A stretch of DNA of 64,000 nucleotides from Phragmites australis (lineage: Eukaryota; Streptophyta; Magnoliopsida; Poales; Poaceae), in contig NC_084932.1 in the NCBI RefSeq assembly GCF_958298935.1, positions 21,865,501 to 21,929,500 on the forward strand. The letters are read 5' to 3'. The position numbers and the translations under genes are program-made. Shown piece after piece: positions 31,930 through 43,250 of this stretch. The first letter of the stretch is position 1. Each line of letters starts with the position of its first letter. A model generated the notes under the pieces. It had not been told where the DNA came from. It saw only the letters and a list, made by a program, of their open reading frames with translations, and made no database searches.

Positions 31930-32917
31930 ATCATGGATGCTGAACATCTACGTGTATATCATAATAGTCCTGCAGGGTTGGTGATGAAAGTGAGCCGAAC
32001 TCCAAATCGCCTCTACAAGATCGAGTTGCATCAAGCAACGCCGGTGTGTCTCTTAACCAGCCTTGAAAATCCAACGTGGATTTGGCATGCGAGGCTCGGA
32101 CATGTCAACTTCATTGCTATGAAGCTGCTCGTCAACAAGGGGATGGCGGCAGGAGTGCTGCCGATCACACACCCGAATGAGTTATGTCATGGGTGTTTGC
32201 TGGCAAAGTAGGCGAGGCAGCTGTTCCCTGCAACGGCAAATTTTAGGGCCGAGAAGCCACTGGAGCTGCTACATGCTGACCTCTGCAGGCCGATCACACA
32301 TTTGACTCTCGTCGGTAATAGTTACTTCATGTTAATTGTTGATGATTACTCACGGTGGATATGGGTGTTTCTGATCAAGTCGAAGGACCAAGCTTGCTCC
32401 ATGTTCAGAAAGTTCAAGTTGCAGGCTGAGAAAATGAGCGAGCAATGCATCAAGACGTTGAGGACTGATCACGACGGTGAATTCCTCTCTGCTGAGTTCA
32501 CTCAGTTATGTGAGGATGCCGTGATCAAATGCCACCTCACTGCGCCATACACACCTCAACAAAACGGCATGGTAGAGCGGAGGAATAGGACCGTGATGGC
32601 GATGGCGAGGTCCCTCCTCAAGAGCATGAACGTGTCTAGAAGGTTTTGGGGGGAGGTGGTGTGGCACACGGTGTATCTACTGAACCGCCTACCGATGAAG
32701 GCACTGGATGAACGCACCCCATTCGAGGTTTGGAACAGAAGGAAGCCGCATTTGGCGCACCTTCGTGTGTTTGACTGCACTGCACACGCGAAGGTGACAA
32801 CGCCACCTTTGAAGAAGCTCGATGATTGAAGCCAGCCGATGGTGTATCTTGGCGTCGAAGACAGCTGCAAGGTGCATCGTCTCTTTGATCCAAGGCGCGG
32901 GAAAATTCATGTAAGCC
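31930..32917 (+). pseudogene. Copia integrase segment, broken
   Basis: The zinc-binding region WHARLGHVN ... CHGCLLAK (32,083-32,210) keeps both His and both Cys. The catalytic core has LLHADLC (first Asp), LRTDHDGEF (second Asp) and QQNGMVERRNRT (Glu), so all three acidic residues are present. TAG at 32,209 replaces Gln after LLAK, and TGA at 32,827 replaces Arg after KLDD. An extra A near 32,925 restores the upstream frame. The enzyme would insert the cDNA. Confidence 0.9.
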
Positions 32918-34850
32918 GTGATGTTAAAATTCAATGAAAGCATGGAGTGTAGCTGGTGTACAAGAACAGGTGGCGAAGAGCCGTCTAATTTCGATGTTGA
33001 GGAGGCGATTAGAACTGAGCCACCGGTGGGCGGTACTATGCAACTCGTGGGTGATCCAGCAAGTGTACCAACACCCGCGACACATGATGATCAAGTTCCT
33101 TCCTCAACTCCGCTGGCTAGCGAGGTGACGCCGGAAGGGCCAGTAACTAGGAGACACGCTGCAGCACACACAACAGCCGATTCTCCAATAACCCCCGCAA
33201 ATCTAGTGGTGCTGCCGGCACCTGAATTGTCAGTGGATGATTGGGCTACACCGCTATCGAGCAGGAGCAGCAGCACTGATGAGGGCCCTGTGCGCTACAT
33301 GCACATTGATGATGTCATGAGAAATGCTCCAAGGGTGGATCTTGATGAAGGCTTGGAAGTAGAGGCCATGCTCGTAGAGATGGAGGAGTCGTCTTGCTAT
33401 TGTGAGGCTGCTGGACAGCAGGTCTGGGAGGACGCCATGGCCAAGGAGATCGAGTTCATAGAGAAAAATGACACATGGACTCTCACAGCATTGCCAGCTG
33501 GTCACAAGCCAATTGGGCTCAAATGGGTTTACAAACTGAAATAGAACTCAGATGGAGATGTGATCAAGCATAAGGCAAGGCTGGTCGCGAAGGGATATAT
33601 GCAGCGGTAAGGGATTGATTTTGAAGAAGTGTTTGCACCGGTGGCTAGGTTGGACATCGTACGCATCATCCTTGCTGTTGCAGCCAATCGAGGTTGGAAA
33701 GTTCATCATCTGGATGTCAAATCGGCATTCTTAAATGGTGAGCTTGAAGAGGAAGTATACGTAACCCAACCGGAGGGATTTGTAGTTAAGAACAAAGAGG
33801 ATCTTGTGCTCAAACTCAGCAAGGCGCTGTATGGACTTCGGCAAGTGCCACAGGCCTGGAATATCTGGCTTGATAGAAGCTTAAAGTAACTTGGATTTGT
33901 GAAGTGTGCTCAAGATCACGCCGTATACACAAGAGGAACAGGCCGACATAGAGTTATTGTTGGAGTATATGTTGATGATCTCATTGTGAGAGGAGAAAGT
34001 TCAGAGGAGATCATGGGATTCAAGCAGCAGATGATGTGTGAGTTCGAGATGACCAATCTCGGATTGCTCAATTACTATCTCGGGATTGAGGTAACGCAAG
34101 AAGATGGGCGAATTACAATCAAGAAAACAACATATGCGAAGAAGGTTCTTGGTCAATTCGGTATGCTGGATTGCAATCCCACAAAATTCCCCATAGAACA
34201 AAGGGCGCAGCTGCATAAGGATCCAGATGGACAACTGGTTGATGCAACTGAGTGTCGACGCATCATTGGTTGCCTGAGGTATTTACTCCATACAAGACCT
34301 GATCTTTCTTTTGCTATCGGGGTGGCATGCAAATTCATAGAGATGCCCACGGTGATGCATTACAAGGAAGTAAAGCAAATTCGTTGGTATTTGAAGGGCA
34401 CCGTGCATTATAGTATTGTGTATACCAGAGGAGGAGAAACAGAGGTGATCACCGGCTACACAGATATTGATCTGGCTGGTGACATGGATGACAGAAAGAG
34501 TACTGGAGGTATGGCTTTCTATATTAATGCTAGTCTGGTGTCATGGAACTCGTAGAAGTAGAAAATGGTGGCTTTGTCTTCCTGCGAAGCTGAGTTTATG
34601 GCGGTAACAACGGCGGCATGCCAAGCACTATAGCTTAGAAGTCTGTTGGGGGAGCTGATAGGAGAAGAGCCCAAAGCAGTCGAATTATTTGTTAATAACA
34701 AATCAGCGATTGCTTTGATGAAGAATCCAGTGTTTCATGGCTGCAGTAAACACAGTGACACCAAGTTTCATTTCATCCATAAGTGCGTTGAAGAAGGCCA
34801 GATTGAGGTAGATTTCATCTGCATGGATGAGCAGCGAGCTGACGCTTAAC
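32918..34850 (+). pseudogene. Copia reverse transcriptase and RNase H segment, broken
   Basis: A variable linker runs to about 33,430, then AMAKEIEFIEKNDTWTL, RLVAKGYMQR, FAPVARLDIVRIILAVAA, HHLDVKSAFLNGELEEEVYV, ALYGLRQVPQAWN and VGVYVDDLIV (33,964), with the catalytic YVDD intact. RNase H shows TGYTDIDLAGDMDDRKSTGG, MVALSSCEAEFMAV and VNNKSAIALMKNPVFHGCSK ... FHFIHKCVEEGQI. Stops: 33,542, 33,608, 33,887, 34,553, 34,559 and 34,631, several of them at expected Gln or Trp codons. Confidence 0.92.
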
Positions 34851-34925
34851 GAAGGCATTGCCGGCGGTGAAGCTAGTGGTCATGCGACATCTTTTGGGAG
34901 TTCGTGATTTTGACCCACGACAAGA

Positions 34926-34936
34926 TTAAGGGGGAG
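34926..34936 (+). promoter_or_regulatory. Copia polypurine tract
   Basis: ATTAAGGGGGA lies directly before the 3' LTR at 34,939, the position and composition expected for the plus-strand DNA primer. Confidence 0.88.
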
Positions 34937-34938
34937 TA

Positions 34939-35526
34939 TGTTGGATTTAATCCTTGTTGTAGGCCTCGGGGACTCGTTTCACGACAGTGCGAAAGCAAGG
35001 AGTTCATATACGGCTATAGCGTAGTTCGTATGTGTGCAGAGTTCGAGTCGAAATCGGATCATGGGATGACATGATTCGTGTTAGAATTCTGAGTTAGCAG
35101 GTTACTATAAATATGAGTTGTAATCTCTAAATTGTAAGCAAGACACAGAGTCGTGCAAGTCACGAGTTGAATAGAGTCTAAAATTTCCTCCAGAGAGTTT
35201 TTTGCCTTGTTTTATTGTTCTTGTCGAATTTTTGCTGTTTGACGTTCTCGTCGAGATACACGAGATCGTTCTTACCGAGTAGTACGTGACTCAAGAGTAG
35301 CTGAACATTGCTGGTTGATCGGTGTGATCGAGAGCAGCACGTACACGGTAGATAGCCGGTCTGATCATGGTCGAGCACATACGACTGGTCGCTCAAGCAG
35401 ATCATGACTGGTGATTGTGAGTTGGCGTGCTCCATACTTTGGTCGTGGGGTGGTCGAAAAGCCTAGTTACTTGCGTTGTTGCGAATCTAAAGTGATCGCG
35501 CACGTGATCCAGTGGTCGGACCAACA
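34939..35526 (+). mobile_element. Copia 3' LTR, 588 bp
   Basis: Starts TGTTGGATTTAATCC and ends GGTCGGACCAACA. CCTCT follows at 35,527-35,531. It is the partner of 30,019-30,620. Confidence 0.95.
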
Positions 35527-35531
35527 CCTCT
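35527..35531. repeat. Copia target-site duplication, right copy (CCTCT)
   Basis: Matches 30,014-30,018. Removing one copy and the element restores a continuous bZIP reading frame across the site (HTQSRL then SPSLIPPQSP). Confidence 0.93.
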
Positions 35532-36700
35532 CGCCCTCGCTCATCCCGCCGCAGTCGCCTCGCCTCGGCTCTGGGTCTGGCTTTGGCTCCGGATCAGCAG
35601 ATCCCGCCTTCGCCGGCGGTGGGGGCGGCTCCCTCTCCCTACACGCGCACTCGACGGCGCAGTCACGGCCCTCGTCCTTCTTCCCCGTGTCCGGTTGCTC
35701 AATATGACTGGTGATGATCTCTTCGCCAATCTAGAAACGCCGATGCCCACCCCGCTCCCTGCGCCGCTCCCGAGGCTTCTCGGCGCCCAGCGGCAGCAAG
35801 GGCTGGCGCAGCTGTCGTCGTGGACAGCGCCCTGTCTGCCATCGCGCCCGAGCGAGGGCCCATTCGGGTTCGCGCAGTCGCCAGTCGGCGGTGTCGGAGT
35901 AGCTTGCACCGCACCGGAGCGAGGCGTCCTCCTCGCGGTCGTCGGGTCTGCCGCCGCAGTGGCGACCGTCGCCGGAGCGACAACTCCTTCCGGTTTGAGC
36001 AGCCTATGCTTCGGAGTTGCCCCCGCTTCGGCCAAACCTGGAAGCACCTCTACTGCCGGTGAAACAGGAGCCCGCCGATGCCCCACTGTGCGAGGCAGAG
36101 TTTGTCTCGCTCGACAACGACGAGGACGAGCTAGATCTGGATGCTCTCCTGCGCTCAATGCCAGATCCAAAGGACCAGCCTATGTTCGACACCTCCTCAT
36201 CCAGCGTATAGCTTGATGGTGGCCATGGTCCGAACGCATCGTGGACAGTGTCCGGGAGCAGTGGCCACAGATGGGCCTGGGCGACCATGTCGGCGCCGGC
36301 GGAGGGGAGCATGCACAACATGGCAAGCACCAGAGGCGGAAGCAGTAACAGCGCCGGGAGCATGCCCTGGGACTGCGGCAGCTCGTCCATGGACGTCGAC
36401 AACTCCGTCTCCTCCATGCCAAAGCTGAGCAATGGAGCCACGAAGTCGCCGATGCTGCCACCGCTATCTCCAGGGTCCGGCACTAGCAGCAGCCATAGTG
36501 GTGCCAACGGTGCCTTGTTCACCGATGCCGAGATGGAGAAGATCAAGAATGACAAGAACCTGAAAACCCTAAGAGGGTGAAGAGGTTTGCCGAATGCCGA
36601 GTTGCCGACTGCTTTTATTGCGTGTGGGAACTGGGGAGAGGGTGGCTAGCCATGACATTGGGATAGGACTGATCGATGTTTTTTCTTATAAAATTTCCAG

Positions 36701-36991
36701 CAGGACTCTTAACAACCGTGTATGCGCGGCAAAGATGAAGAAGCGCAGGGAGATGCACATCAAAGATCTTGAGCTCCGGGTTCAGACACTGCAGATCGAG
36801 CGCAACAAATTATCGGCACACATGCAATCACTGCAGGTTTGTTCTAACTTCGCACAAGCTACAACCACAAGGTGGTGTGCATTTCATTTCTCGAGTATGA
36901 GTGCAGGAGGGATCTGCTGAGCTCATGACTCAGAACATGGAGATGGGAAGGTTGATGCAGGAGCTGGAGCTGCAGGCGACGCTGAAAGACG
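36701..36991 (+). pseudogene. bZIP domain exons (basic region and leucine zipper)
   Basis: The preceding exon can end at 36,576 (donor GTGAAG). Exon 36,701-36,836 follows TTTCCAG and reads RTLNNRVCAAKMKKRREMHI then KDLELRVQTLQIERNKLSAH. Its basic region keeps the N-x7-K spacing (NRVCAAKMK) of this bZIP group, and leucines recur every seven residues. Intron 36,837-36,906 starts GTTTGT and ends TGCAG. Exon 36,907-36,991 reads SAELMTQNMEMGRLMQELEL then QATLKD and is followed by GTATGT. A short further exon may start at 37,252. Substitutions in the basic region (Cys, Met) are unusual. The bZIP dimer would bind DNA in the nucleus. Confidence 0.82.
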
Positions 36992-37290
36992 GTATGTAAA
37001 GGCCTGTTCTGTTGATTCATTCCAGCATTAGTTTATGCTCAAATATTTTAAGTGGCAATAGAAATTGGTGATGATGCATTGCAATAATACTAGCCATGTA
37101 TGCCGTGAGTTGATGTATGATGCGATAAATTCCTCACATAGCTTTTAGTGCTTGGATTGCACTCGTATATATATGTTTATATGTTGGAGGTCAATTTAAT
37201 TATGTTCTTGATCTGGTTAGAAGAAATCTTTGAATTGCATTCTTGATTCAGTGAAGGTGCAGAATTTAGCAGTCGACGAGCTACTGTGCT

Positions 37291-37548
37291 AGTGAGGTAC
37301 ACCCCATTACTCCAGACCCCACCGGCATCCATGCCGGATCCGGCGGCCAGCTCCTTGGCCGGCGGCCGGCGCCACAACAGCACCGTCCGCCATCCTCCCC
37401 CCTTGAGTTCAGCACATGGAAAACCCCTCTGGCCCTTCGCCAGGTTCTTCTACTGGGCGGTCCCTCGACTGGACGCCCACAGGATCTGCGTTGGTTTGAT
37501 GACAACCCGTCCTCGCCCTCTTCTGGTCCTCCCTCGCTGGTCCAGAGC
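37291..37548. other. GC-rich tail, unassigned
   Basis: GC-rich, possibly the last bZIP exon or its 3' region, or an unrelated exon. No match recognised. It ends at AGAGC, directly before a copia LTR. Confidence 0.35.
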
Positions 37549-37954
37549 TGTTAGCGCAGGTCCCTCGATCACGCGTGCAATCTCACCTAGAACACGAACA
37601 CACGCAAGGTCTGGACACACCAGGAAACAAGCAACGCTAGCACATGCAAACAAGAGGTTTTTTGCGCCGCACAAGTTCACGGCTTTTCGGTATTCATTCC
37701 TCCTTATATTATGACTCGATTACATGCACATAAGGCTAACTAACAAGCCAACAAATAGCTAGGGACTCGGCCGCAGGACTACGCACGGCCGCTAAACTCA
37801 TCCGTCGGCCTCGCCACGAACTGGAGCGTGACTCGGGCCACATGCAACTACATGGAAGCAAACTACATGGGCCACGACGCTAACGGAACTGTTACAATCC
37901 AGACTCAAACAAATTTAACGTGGAACAAAAACATGCGTCATGATTAACCCAACA
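37549..37954 (-). mobile_element. Copia LTR, minus strand, 406 bp
   Basis: On the minus strand it starts TGTTGGGTTAATCATG at 37,954 and ends CGCTAACA at 37,549. A polypurine tract CTTAAGGGGCTC lies just outside it at about 37,960-37,973, so it is the 3' LTR of the adjoining fragment. Confidence 0.75.
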
Positions 37955-38690
37955 AATGAGCCCCTTAAGCATGGAGTCCTTGTTTCACTTCATCCACACC
38001 AAGTCTCTGCCGTAGTTTAGTGAACTTCTCGCGTCCGAGGGGCTTTGTCAGTATATCGGCAAGCTGGTCTTCAGTTTTGACATGCTCCACATCCACCAAG
38101 CCATCATTGACACATTCCCAGATAAAATGAAACTAGGTGTCAATATGTTCACTACAACTGTGATGCACGGGGTTCTGGCACAACTCAATCGCAGACTTGT
38201 TATCAATAAGCAACAGTGTGCCGTTCTTCTCCATTCGGTACACAGCATACTCCAACAGGCTGCACTCAAAGCCGAGCGACTACAATGTAGCATCGTGCTT
38301 TATGTTCCATGCTCGCGGAGCTTGACGAAGATCGTACAAGGTTTTCTTCAACTTGAGCACCATGTACTCATGATCGTTGTCGACAAAACCGGGGGGCTGC
38401 TGCACTTACACCTCCTCGGCCAACTCCCCGTTGAGGAAAACCAATTTAACGTCCATGTGGTGGACTTGCCAGCCTCCGTGTGTTGCGAGCGCTAGCTGTA
38501 CACGCACCGTCTCCATAAGTGCGACCGGCGCGAAGACTTCATCAAAGTCGATGCTCTGTCTCTGAGCATACCCCTTTGCAATCAAACGCTCCTTGTGCCT
38601 CGACTTTGCCATTAGGGTCTTTCTTCACCTTGAATACCCACTTAGCTTATCTATAAAAGAGCTCAAAATCTTGTTAAATGAAATAATCCT
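37955..38690 (-). pseudogene. Copia reverse transcriptase / RNase H fragment, minus strand
   Basis: On the minus strand from about 38,670: WVFKVKKDPNGK, then HKERLIAKGYAQRQSIDFDE, VFAPVALMETVRVQLALATH and VHHMDVKLVFLNGELAEEV (38,612-38,406). A large part of the enzyme including the YVDD centre is missing. The RNase H end follows: YAVYRMEKNGTLLLIDNKSA, DTKFHFIWECV and VDVEHVKTEDQLADILTKP (38,290-38,040). The 5' part and other LTR are gone. It belongs to a different copia family from the one at 30-35.5 kb. Confidence 0.85.
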
Positions 38691-38814
38691 ATTTCTACTG
38701 CAATGTCTCTGTATGACTACGAATCTTCTCGTGAACACAAGGAACGTTCAAACAGGTGTTTGACCTTTGTTTCTTCCAAGTAGCTTAGGAGTTTCTGGTA
38801 TTTCTTGTCGAGGG

Positions 38815-39085
38815 TTGTGACAGCCCTAATTTTTGCAAATAAAATTTTCTCAAAAGAAATAAATAAAATACAAAAAATGAGAAAAAGGAAAGAAAAGGAA
38901 TCAAAACAAAAATAAAGAGAAGAAACTCTCTCTCTCTCTCTTTGGGCCTCCCTCACTCTCTCTCTCTTCCAGGCCACATCCCACCCCTCTCTTGTGGCCC
39001 CGTGCAACCCTGGCCTCCTTCCCAGCCCAACCGCCTGAGCTAGCCAGCCTCTCCCCCTCCCTCCCTTCGCACGCTCTTCGGCCCA
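38815..39085 (+). mobile_element. LTR-like 5' fragment (TGTGACAGCCC start)
   Basis: TGTGACAGCCCTAATTTTTG is a typical start of grass gypsy LTRs. It is followed by an A-rich part, a (CT)n tract at 38,927-38,968 and GC-rich sequence. A similar order begins at 59,254. The fragment stops where the Tat-type reverse transcriptase begins. Confidence 0.5.
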
Positions 39086-39089
39086 ATTA

Positions 39090-40070
39090 GTCTTTGAACT
39101 TCTCAAATTGACCTGGGGGTTGCATCTCTTCAATGGATTTGATTTTCTTGGGATTGAATTTGATCCCCTAGTATGACACCAGGTAACCCAGTAGCTTCCC
39201 CACATTGACTCTAGATGCGCACTTCTTTGGGTTCAACGTCACTAGATTCCTGCGTATGTTGTTCAACATCTCTTGTAGGTCAGAGATGAGTTTTTCCTTC
39301 TTTTTGGTTTTGATGATGAGATCATTGATGTAGGCCTCAACATTCCAAAAGATCATCGAGTGTTATTTGCATTCCGCGTTGGTATGTGGCACCAGCATTC
39401 TTTAGTCCGAAGGGCACCTTGACGTAGCAATATACTCCGAACGGGGTGATGAAGGAGATTTTCTCCTCATCTTTTGGATGCAAGCTAATCTAGTGATAGC
39501 CGGAATAGGCATCGTGAAGGGTTATATAGTCGCAGCCAAAGGTGGAGTCAACTATCTGGTCTATTTGTGATACAAGAAAAGCATCCTTAGGTAGGCTTTT
39601 TTGAGATTAGTAAAGTCAACACACATTCGCCACTTGCCATTTGATTTTTTTTACCATGACTGGGTTGGCAAGCCATTCGGGATGATCTACCTCTCGAATA
39701 ATTCATGTTTTGGTGAGCCTTTTGATTTCCTCTTTGATGGCTTCCTTTTGGTCAGGTGCGAACCACCGGAGTTTCTTCTTGACCAACTTTGCGTCAGATC
39801 GGATAGCTAGTTTGTGCTCAATCACCTCCCTGGAGATACCATACATGTCAAATGGTAGCCATGCGAACACATCAATGTTTGCTCGGAGGAAGGTGATGAG
39901 CATGAGTTGCTATTTGGGATCTAGGTTGGAACTGATCTGAACGATCTTGGAGGGTTTCACTAGATCCAGAGGAACCGCTTTGACTTTGTTGTGGGACTTC
40001 ACGACCGCCTTAGGCCTTGAGTTTTTTTGTCTCCTTGTCGGGTTGATGCTACATGGTCATGTCTAGATGT
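39090..40070 (-). pseudogene. Tat-type gypsy reverse transcriptase, decayed
   Basis: From about 40,060 on the minus strand: VPLDLVKPSKIVQISSNLDP, then FLRANIDVFAWLPFDMYGIS and REVIEHKLAIRSDAK, RWFAPDQKEAIKEEIKRL, and IIREVDHPEWLANPVMVKK. The central catalytic part is frame-shifted. The end reads VEAYINDLIIKTKKKEKL (where Y(V/I)DD is expected, here YIND) and LNPKKCASRVNVGKLLGYLV, stopping at about 39,090. The Asp-to-Asn change hits the catalytic pair. Confidence 0.85.
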
Positions 40071-43000
40071 GATGAATCATCCAAATCGTATTCAATTTAA
40101 TCAAATCGGTTGATCATCTCTCGACGCGCCGCGTGCTAACGCACATCTCAAAGCGACCGTCATAGCCATAATTGATTAAAACGAATCTGATCTCGGTAGT
40201 CCTGTTATGTGTTTTATGCCAAGATCAGAACACATCCCTTTACAACATGCTTCATCATAACATAAGGAAGAGTGAGTAATTTAAAGATATCACAAGTCTT
40301 TAGAATCATTACAAGTTCAACAATTTAAAGTACTACATGCTGAAATTTAAATATGGGAACCAATTAAACAAGTTTCAGTTCTCAACATAACATCGATCAA
40401 GTGCTAGGATTATAAAAATATGACAACTTTATATCCTAGCTTGTTAAGATTACTATGCAAAGGAAAAATAATCTAAAATAACAAAAGAGGTGGTGCCATT
40501 TACCCAAAGGTACCACTGAGCCACCACAAAGTAACATGCCACTACTCTTGCCCTCACCGACATCGGTGGGTATGAAGTAGCTGTACACTAATTCATTCTT
40601 ACCTACAAAAATTCAATGATAGTAACATGAGTACGAAGTATTCGCGAGACTTACTCATATTGGGTACATATAATAACCCGACTCCAGAGATTATGCATTT
40701 GGAATGAGTAGCAAGGAGTATGCCACAATGTAAAATGAATTTATATGTAGAAGCAATTTATTGACTTAAGAGTATGAGCACCTAACATAACTTAAAAATT
40801 TGTGCTATCCTATCATGACAACATAAGCATAAACATAACTAACTCAAGAATGTGCTCTTTTCAACATAGATATACACGACTCACTTCGCAACATACCACA
40901 TACAACCACATTTGACCTAATATCGGAAACTCCACGGTTGATGCAGATGGACATAAGTATGCTCATAACCGAGGGCGTGGCAATTTGAATTGATCTTACA
41001 CCCTGCAGAGGGTGCATCTTTACACACACAACTCGAGCCATCCACTTGGCCCCTGAGACAACCCTTCTCATACCCGGAACTACGCTCTTGCACTTCTCCT
41101 ATGGCATCGGGGTTACCGTGAGCGTGTCCCGGACACTCTGGATCCCTGCCACCTTGCTTCTCCTCATAGGGCTACAAGTCAAGTGTTAGCATGACGTATG
41201 ATAATCGGCTCATTCATACATGTAACACCTAATTTTAAAGTAACAAACCGGGCACAACACATGTATACCAGGATCAAGTTTCATACATGCGCTTACATCA
41301 TTAGTGTATCATTATAGTGTCATTATTACAATAACACTAGTTAACTTATTACAAAAGGACCCGAGGGTCTAAAAGAAAACACAGTGGAAACTAAAGAGAT
41401 CTTCAGTGCCAGCGGGGCTTCCATTCTTCCACAGGCGTCGATCGCAGGTACTCCAGCCTAGAACAGCAACTCCAGATCGAAGTCATCTTCTTCGAACGTA
41501 GCAGCTTCATTGACGGCTTCTGATCAGCAAAAGGGGAAGCAAAAGAAGGGGCAACAGGTGTGAGTACAAACATGAACTCAGCAAGTGTAGGGAAAACATG
41601 CTATGGGGCTCAAGTCAAGGAAAGGATAGACACAGGTTAACTACACTAATCAACTATGACCTATGACTTCTACATCAAGCATCCTATTTACTGGGTGAAG
41701 ACACAACTATGATAAAAGGATTGACTCATCGGATTGCATCCAACTACCAAGACTCACTAGGTAATTCCATTAACCGGCTACCCAATCAACCATACCAACC
41801 CTGATCCCAACTAATCCTAAAGAAGTCTAAGTTCACTCTTGTCCATGAGCACGACTGATTGACCAGTTTGATACTCTGCAGAGTTTACGCAACTTTCCCC
41901 ATGAGTCGTGATTCCCGTGTTGCTTCACACTTCCGGGGTGTGGAGTCGGGGTCTCACTACAAGGCCTTCACAAAGCTCCCACTAACCTGCAGGCACCCAC
42001 TGATGTTTCACCGCTAACAGACGATTCCATCGCTGCAGAAGCCCCCTCTTGTGCCACGTAACCGTCCAACGGTGCCCACAGAATCAGAGGGGTGGCTAGG
42101 TAGTTGGCCAGGTCGTACCCATATTGGCCTCGTGATTGTGCAGAAATAAATTGGTTACATGTTCAAGAACCGGTCCTTAGGACCCCACACAGGAACAATC
42201 ACAACCAACTGTGCACTATCGGCACACGTGCATTCCCGCACCATCATCAAACAACCATTCTGTTGGGATCCCTATACCATGTTGCTACAAAATTACCCTT
42301 CCCGATTCTTGTAGCATAATCCTTAGTCAATATTAACATTTTTTCCCAACCATGACTGCACTAGCATATTCTACCCATTGTATATCATGACTTAACAACG
42401 GTGACAAGGAATAGTCATTAAAAAACTAGTAAACCCTAACATAGGATTTCAATTTAGACAAGCATGCATTTGAAGGAAAAACATCTACGCATGAATCCTA
42501 AAATAGGGGCGAAATGCTCAAGGATACTTGCCTTCGGTGGAGGGTTTCTCAAAATCCTCGAAAGCTTGATCTTGGAGATTACCGAACTACTCTCCTCCTA
42601 AGAGAAACATCGAAAAACGCACAAAAGGAAATCCTCTAAGAACAGTACACCATACAGTACTAAAACAAGGTAAAACCCTATAAAAAGATTCTACACATCG
42701 CTACAAACATTTGGGTGCAAAAATCGCCCATATCGGAGCTACAAGCAAAAAAGTATTGAGCTTTTGAAGTTCCAAGGGCCTAACTACAAATTTTACTTGA
42801 TTTTTAGAGAATAAACCGAATTGTATTATACTAAAAATTCGATTTATGATGTCATAAATCAAAACCAGATTATTTTTCAATGGAAAAGCTTATCAAAAAT
42901 GTTCACGGGTTCATGGACCACGGCCTAAAAGGCCGGTCCATGTCCACAGTGGACCGGTTATGAAGTGATGAAGGGGTACGTGATTTGGATCGCTAGATCA

Positions 43001-43250
43001 AGATCGGACAGCTTGGGGTGATGGAGGGGAATTTGAACTCAGGTCGGCAGCGCTGCACAGGGTCGATGGCCGGTCGATGGTGGCGCACGGCCGGAGCTTC
43101 GCCGGAGCTTCGCACGAAAACGCACTTTCGGCCTCGGAACTCGACGGGGAAAAACGCATAAGAGAGAGTGGAGCATGGGGGTTCTCATAGTGGGCTTCAC
43201 ACTGGCGGAGGAGGTCGGAGGGCGGCCGGTGATAGACCTGTACCTTTCTT
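40071..43250. other. Unclassified LTR-derived repeats inside the Tat element
   Basis: No coding sequence. Three landmarks point to LTR material: a TGTAACACCTAATTTTAAAG word at 41,219; a CTCTGCAGAG...CTTTCCCCA(C/T)GAGTC block at 41,876, also present at 60,588 and, inverted, in 61.9 kb; and CC(T/C)CGTG(A/G)TTG followed by AACC(A/G)GTCCTTA at 42,130-42,180, again shared with 60.86 kb. A diverged copy of the CTGCAGAGGGTG landmark lies at 40,990. GC-rich sequence at 42,930-43,250 encodes nothing I recognise. Confidence 0.5.

Larger units (their letters stand above)
30019..35526 (+). mobile_element. Ty1/copia LTR retrotransposon, nearly complete, 5,508 bp
   Basis: Two LTRs (TGTTGGA...CCAACA), a primer-binding site, one gag-pol frame in the copia order (gag, protease, integrase, reverse transcriptase, RNase H), a polypurine tract and perfect CCTCT duplications. 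The gag N-terminus is missing. Two compensating frameshifts and about ten stops disable the polyprotein. It lies in the same orientation as the bZIP gene it interrupts. Confidence 0.95.
29918..37290 (+). pseudogene. bZIP transcription factor gene, pseudogenised and split by a copia insertion
   Basis: From the ATG at 29,918: MDPNTSSSPSAADSLTSAF, then, one base out of frame, GHGQSSAHTQSRL up to the insertion point at 30,018. Beyond the insertion (35,532) the frame resumes SPSLIPPQSPRL. Next come (M)TGDDLFANLETPMP, DNSFRFEQPML, PPLRPNLEAPLLPVKQEP and DELDLDALLRSMPDP, each in shifting frames. Serine- and glycine-rich sequence and EMEKIKNDKNLKTLRG follow, then the bZIP exons. This layout (DDLFANLE near the start, ..LDALLRS.., EMEKI before the basic region) resembles plant group I bZIPs of the VIP1/bZIP29 kind. 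At least three frameshifts and a TAG at 36,209 predate or accompany the insertion. Confidence 0.78.

Noticed and set aside
35541..36555. Long minus-strand open frames over the bZIP exon
   Set aside because: They mirror the GC-rich bZIP exon on the opposite strand and show no family motif; the plus strand carries recognisable bZIP sequence and splice sites.
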